From Chryseobacterium edaphi (GTDB taxonomy: Bacteria; Bacteroidota; Bacteroidia; Flavobacteriales; Weeksellaceae), in contig NZ_JAOTEM010000001.1 of NCBI RefSeq assembly GCF_025628985.1, positions 1,240,001 through 1,304,000 on the forward strand: a DNA stretch of 64,000 nucleotides, in the 5' to 3' direction. Positions 60,392 to 64,000 of the stretch are shown here, piece after piece; the stretch's first letter is position 1; the number at the start of each line of letters is the position of its first letter. Under the pieces are notes generated by a model. That model was not told the origin of the DNA and did no database searches. It was given only the letters and a program-made list of their open reading frames with translations. Made by a program: the position numbers and the translations under genes.

Positions 60392-61576
60392 ATGATTCCA
60401 AAATACAGAAAGCAGTTTAATCAGGAGTTTAGTCAGGAAAAATATGAACGTTTTAAAGAAATTTTAAAAGAAAAAAGCGGATTATCAGCTTCTTTCAGGC
60501 TTTCCGAAAGTCCTATGTTTCTTACCAATGAATTTAAAGACAAACTGATTGATGCAAGTGAAAGCATTATTGATCAAATTAAAGCTTTACCTGAAGGCAC
60601 TTTAGAAAAAGCCATTCCGGAAAATTGTAAAGTTCCTAATGATACAAAACAACCACATTTTTTCACGATTGATTTTGGAATCTGCAGAGGTGAAGATGGC
60701 GCTATAGAACCCCAATTAATTGAATTGCAAGCTTTCCCTTCATTGTACGCTTTTCAGAAAGTTTTTGAGGAAACATTCTCCGAAGTTTATCCTTTTTTAA
60801 ATGAAATTAAAAGCAAGATGCCTCATGAAGAATTTCAAAATTATTTGAAAGAACTCATTGTTGGTGAAGAAAATCCTGAAAATGTTATCTTACTTGAAAT
60901 TTTCCCTGAAAAACAAAAAACTGCAATTGATTTTGCTTTAACTGAAAAATTATTAGGAATAAAAACAGTCTGTCTTACGAAAGTAAAAAAAGAAGAAAAA
61001 AAATTATTTTACGAAAATGATGGTAAAAAAATTCAGATCAACAGGATTTACAACCGTGTCATTTTTGATGAATTAGATAGAATTCCTGATCTTGAGTTTG
61101 AATTTGATTTCCGAGAAGATGCCGACGTAAAATGGATCACCCATCCAAATTGGTTTTTTAAAATTTCAAAATTCCTTTTACCGATGCTGAAGCATCAATT
61201 CGTTCCTAAAAGTTATTTTTTACATGAATTTCCGGAAAGTGAAAATCTTGAAAATTTCGTATTGAAACCTTTATTTTCTTTTGCAGGAAGCGGAGTGAAT
61301 TTAAATCCGACGATAGAAATTACAGATACCATTGAAGATAAAGAAAACTATATTTTGCAAAGAAAAGTAATTTATGAACCCATTTTTGAAGATATTAACG
61401 GTGAATTTTCAAAAGCTGAAATCCGTTTACTTTATATTTGGAGAGAAAATGATGAGCGTCCTATTCTTCTGGAAAATCTAGGTAGAATGACCAAGGCTGC
61501 GATGGTAAATGTAGATTTTAATAAGAAAGATGCCATCTGGATTGGAAGTTCCAATGCTTTTTTTGCAGAAGAATAA
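60392..61576 (+). CDS. Probable circularly permuted ATP-grasp protein
   Basis: The 394-residue protein is uncharacterised. In the C-terminal half ENFVLKPLFSFAGSGVN (about 287-302) has the Lys292 and Gly-rich loop of an ATP-grasp, followed by YILQRKVIYEP (320-330) and AEIRLLYIW (342-350). In the N-terminal half IEPQLIELQAFPSLYAFQ (about 105-122) looks like the E-x-N/Q metal-ligand motif and the strand after it, which in normal ATP-grasps come at the C-terminus. The motif order suggests a circular permutation as in glutathionylspermidine synthetase-like and other permuted ATP-grasps. It follows the cluster after a terminator. The stop at 61574-61576 is followed in frame by a remnant of another gene. 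Confidence 0.65.
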   Translation: MIPKYRKQFNQEFSQEKYERFKEILKEKSGLSASFRLSESPMFLTNEFKDKLIDASESIIDQIKALPEGTLEKAIPENCKVPNDTKQPHFFTIDFGICRGEDGAIEPQLIELQAFPSLYAFQKVFEETFSEVYPFLNEIKSKMPHEEFQNYLKELIVGEENPENVILLEIFPEKQKTAIDFALTEKLLGIKTVCLTKVKKEEKKLFYENDGKKIQINRIYNRVIFDELDRIPDLEFEFDFREDADVKWITHPNWFFKISKFLLPMLKHQFVPKSYFLHEFPESENLENFVLKPLFSFAGSGVNLNPTIEITDTIEDKENYILQRKVIYEPIFEDINGEFSKAEIRLLYIWRENDERPILLENLGRMTKAAMVNVDFNKKDAIWIGSSNAFFAEE

Positions 61577-61798
61577 TTTAATACAATTGTAGCTTATGGA
61601 CTTTGGTTTGAACAAAAATGGGCGGCACGAGCCGCAATAGTCGATGCAATTATTGGTATTGCAGTTTGTATAATCATGATGGTTGTTATTCCGTTTACAG
61701 TTCCGAATATCAATTTCACTATAAGATTAGAATTGATTCCTCTTTATTTATATTTATTAAAAATGCAGAAGATAAAATCTATTTGGGAAAATTTATAA
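61577..61798 (+). pseudogene. Truncated two-helix membrane protein remnant
   Basis: The frame immediately after the stop codon of the permuted ATP-grasp gene (TAA, 61574-61576) stays open to the next stop at 61796-61798 and encodes a protein-like stretch of 73 residues. It contains YGLWFEQKWAARAAIVDAII, then IAVCIIMMVVIPFTVP and a polar end with RLELIPLYLYLLKMQK. This reads like the last two membrane helices and tail of a small family of membrane proteins in flavobacteria, whose N-terminal part and start codon are missing. The first Met is well inside. A deletion that joined this end to the preceding gene is the likely cause. The other frame reading at 61618-61845 is not gene-like. Confidence 0.5.
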
Positions 61799-61802
61799 GT
61801 AA

Positions 61803-61833
61803 AAAAACCTCAGAAATATTTTCTGAGGTTTTT
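61803..61833. terminator. Bidirectional terminator between the ligase cluster and cphA
   Basis: AAAAACCTCAGAAA (61803-61816) pairs with TTTCTGAGGTTTTT (61820-61833), three-base loop; T-runs flank it on both strands. It serves the plus-strand genes and cphA on the minus strand. Confidence 0.82.
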
Positions 61834-61858
61834 CTTTTTCTATGATATTGAATTTTAA

Positions 61859-64000
61859 TTAAGTTCTATCATCCTCAAGCAATTCTCTTGCTTGATATTC
61901 CTGTACCAGATCAATTGCATTAGAAATGACATCACTTAAAGCAGTAATAAATGTACCTTCTTCTGCCATTCCCATTGCGTGTTTTAGAGCTTCTATTTCT
62001 TTAGGAATCGTTTCGTAGCTCACATTTCTGCCTGAAGCCTGCATTCCGTCGATAATTAATCCGTTGATTTCTTCTTCAGTTCTTCCACGAAGATGCTTTT
62101 CGTTACGAATAATGATATGATCAAACATTCTTCCTGCGATCTTTCCGCATAATCTGATATCTTCATCTCTACGGTCTCCAACTCCTGAAATAATACCGAT
62201 TTTCTTTGTAGATTCTACATTTTTAAGATAATCTTCAATCGCTTCGTATCCTGCAGGATTGTGGGCAAAATCTATTAAAACCTTAAAGTTTTTAAATTTA
62301 AAGATATTCAGTCTTCCTGGCGTAAGTTGAGCACTTGGAATAAATGTTCTCAGAGAATTTGAAATATCTTCGATTCCAAAACCTTGAAGATAACACGCCA
62401 AACTTGCCGCCAAAACATTATCTATCATGAATTTTGCCTTTCCTTCCATTGTTATCGGGAAGTCTTTGGCTTTTCCGATTCTGATTTTCCAGTCGCCCTT
62501 TTTGATCGTCACGTAACCTTCTTCATAAACACATGTGATACGTCCTTCTTTTGCGAATTTCTTGATGTGTTCGTTATTTTCATCTAAACTGAAGATTGCA
62601 ACGTTACTTGGCAAATCATTGATGATTCTCATTGAATACTCATCCTGTGCATTCAAAACACTCCATCCGTTTTTCTTTACGCTGTCGAGCACTACTCTTT
62701 TAACTTTCGTCAAATCTTTCAGGCTGTGAATATCATTTAAACCTAAATGATCTTCTTTAATATTGGTTAAAACTCCAATATCACATTGAGAAAATCCCAA
62801 ACCGGAACGAAGGATTCCGCCTCTCGCAGTTTCCAGAACTGCAAATTCTACGGTAGGATCTTTTAGTATAAATTCAGCAGAAATAGGACCTGTAGTGTCA
62901 CCTTTTGTCAGCATTGTATTTTGTATGTAAATACCGTCTGAAGTAGTAAAACCAACTCTGTATCCGTTATTTTTAACGATGTGAGAAATCAGTCTCGTTG
63001 TTGTTGTTTTACCGTTAGTTCCCGTTACTGCAATGATTGGAATGGTAAACTGTTTTCCTTGAGGATACAACATATCTACAACCGGTGCAGCAACGTTTCT
63101 CGGAAGACCTTCACTTGGAGCCAAGTGCATTCTGAAACCTGGAGCAGCATTCACTTCAATGATCGCTCCACCACTTTCTTTTAAAGGCTGAGTGAGGTTT
63201 TCTGCCATAATATCAATTCCGCAAACATCTAAACCGATGATTTTTGAAATTCTTTCTGCCATTGTGATGTTTTCGGGGTGCACCATATCGGTAACATCAA
63301 TCGAAGTACCACCTGTTGACAAATTTGCCGTCGATTTTAAATAAACAACTTCTCCTTTTTGAGGAACTGATGACAATGTGTAATGAAGCTTATCCAGCAA
63401 TTCTGTAGTGTCTTTATCAATACTAATTTCGGTAAGCACATTTTCATGACCGTAACCTCTTCTCGGATCCTCATTTTCTTTATCAATTAATTGCTGAAGA
63501 TTCATTTCACCATCACCAACAACGTGTGCAGGAACTCTTCTTGCAGCGGCAACCATCTTATTATTAATCACCAAAACACGGAAATCATAACCTGTAATGT
63601 ATTTTTCAACAATTACTTTGTTTGAATATTTCTGAGCGTGTTCCAAACCAATTTTGGCAACTTCCCAATCGTTAACATTGATAGATGAACCTTTTCCATG
63701 ATTTCCGTCTAGTGGTTTAATCACGATGGGGTATCCAATTTTTTCAATAACGCTTTGAAGCTGCTCTTCATTTGTAATCAAGTCACCAGTAGGAACCGGA
63801 ATTGCAGCATCATGCAGCATTCTTTTCGTGAGTTCTTTATTACAGGCAATATCTACAGCAATAGAACTTGTATTTCCTGTAATTGTAGCCTGAAATCTTT
63901 GTTGATTAACACCGTAACCTAACTGCACTAAAGAGTTGCTTCCCAATCTGATCCAAGGAATTTTTCTTGAAACCGCTTCTTCTACAATACTTCCTGTTGA
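61859..64000 (-). CDS. cphA: Cyanophycin synthetase, C-terminal part (cut by window edge)
   Basis: The 713 residues present are the larger part of cyanophycin synthetase, which builds multi-L-arginyl-poly-L-aspartate from Asp and Arg with ATP. An ATP-grasp domain comes first in this fragment (KRMLHDAAIPVPTGD, YPIVIKPLDGNHGKGS and CGIDIMAENLTQPL, VNAAPGFRMH), then a Mur-ligase-like domain with P-loop VTGTNGKTTTT and FAVLETARGGILR, and the Mur C-terminal domain (LTPGRLNIFKF, IDFAHNPAGY). The coding frame is open to the right edge (SIVEEAVSRKIPWIRLGS), so the N-terminal 160 or so residues lie outside. The TTG at 63944-63946 is not a start. It converges with the ligase cluster. Confidence 0.93.
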   Translation of the reverse strand, partial: STGSIVEEAVSRKIPWIRLGSNSLVQLGYGVNQQRFQATITGNTSSIAVDIACNKELTKRMLHDAAIPVPTGDLITNEEQLQSVIEKIGYPIVIKPLDGNHGKGSSINVNDWEVAKIGLEHAQKYSNKVIVEKYITGYDFRVLVINNKMVAAARRVPAHVVGDGEMNLQQLIDKENEDPRRGYGHENVLTEISIDKDTTELLDKLHYTLSSVPQKGEVVYLKSTANLSTGGTSIDVTDMVHPENITMAERISKIIGLDVCGIDIMAENLTQPLKESGGAIIEVNAAPGFRMHLAPSEGLPRNVAAPVVDMLYPQGKQFTIPIIAVTGTNGKTTTTRLISHIVKNNGYRVGFTTSDGIYIQNTMLTKGDTTGPISAEFILKDPTVEFAVLETARGGILRSGLGFSQCDIGVLTNIKEDHLGLNDIHSLKDLTKVKRVVLDSVKKNGWSVLNAQDEYSMRIINDLPSNVAIFSLDENNEHIKKFAKEGRITCVYEEGYVTIKKGDWKIRIGKAKDFPITMEGKAKFMIDNVLAASLACYLQGFGIEDISNSLRTFIPSAQLTPGRLNIFKFKNFKVLIDFAHNPAGYEAIEDYLKNVESTKKIGIISGVGDRRDEDIRLCGKIAGRMFDHIIIRNEKHLRGRTEEEINGLIIDGMQASGRNVSYETIPKEIEALKHAMGMAEEGTFITALSDVISNAIDLVQEYQARELLEDDRT

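Noticed and set aside
61618..61845. 75-residue plus-strand protein
   Set aside because: Its sequence is not protein-like and it runs through the terminator; the neighbouring frame (61577-61798) shows membrane-helix character instead.
63944..63946. TTG start for cyanophycin synthetase
   Set aside because: The conserved protein sequence continues upstream without a break to the right edge of the window, so this is an internal Leu codon.

Overview
The window looks like chromosomal DNA from a Bacteroidota bacterium of the class Flavobacteriia, most likely Chryseobacterium or a close relative in the Weeksellaceae. The supporting signs are low GC and AT-rich spacers, two secreted proteins with type IX secretion sorting domains, Bacteroidota-type promoters (TTG, about 20 bases, then TAnnTTTG), an F-ATPase operon that stops after the gamma gene, and many short beta-barrel outer membrane proteins. 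The genus call is an inference from overall resemblance. No tRNA, rRNA, insertion sequence, prophage or CRISPR array was seen.

Layout. 1-132 is the start of a UMF1-family transporter that runs off the left edge. 133-826 has no gene but carries three families of palindromic repeats, including five copies of a 15-bp palindrome spaced exactly 41 bp apart. 876-31708 is almost all on the minus strand: thiolase, an ECF sigma/anti-sigma pair with an envelope protein, a nucleoside transporter, etfB-etfA with a perfect 18-bp palindrome upstream, type IX cargo proteins, a dipeptidase, a short methylmalonyl-CoA mutase subunit, divIC, udk, clpS, a CorC-like protein, the F-ATPase genes atpB-E-F-H-A-G, three outer membrane proteins and phoH; ffh (27013-28374) is the one plus-strand gene there. 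31833-41781 is mostly on the plus strand: a SAM hydrolase, an orphan 2-oxoacid dehydrogenase E2, a ClC channel, rpsF-rpsR-rplI, an aldehyde dehydrogenase, an acyltransferase, a glycosyltransferase and an exonuclease. 41789-52361 returns to the minus strand: apaG, sucA-sucB, an SRPBCC protein, and the glycogen genes glgB-glgA-glgC.

The most unusual region is 52576-64000. Divergent from glgB are an esterase with an N-terminal glycogen-binding-like domain and an M17 aminopeptidase. Then comes a plus-strand cluster: an ATP-grasp ligase, an esterase-fold hydrolase, a second ATP-grasp ligase, a GCS2/YbdK-type carboxylate-amine ligase, a class I glutamine amidotransferase-like protein and a probable circularly permuted ATP-grasp protein. 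It converges on a cyanophycin synthetase cut off by the right edge. Several unrelated amide-bond-forming folds in a row, with hydrolases and no NRPS module, suggest an undescribed pathway for a small peptide or amide metabolite. The product cannot be read from sequence.

How the genes work together: thiolase, EtfAB, the methylmalonyl-CoA mutase subunit, 2-oxoglutarate dehydrogenase and the F-ATPase fit an aerobic life on fatty acids, amino acids and peptides; glgBAC stores carbon as glycogen; cphA may store nitrogen as cyanophycin; the type IX cargo, outer membrane proteins and dipeptidase fit protein-degrading, surface-oriented growth.
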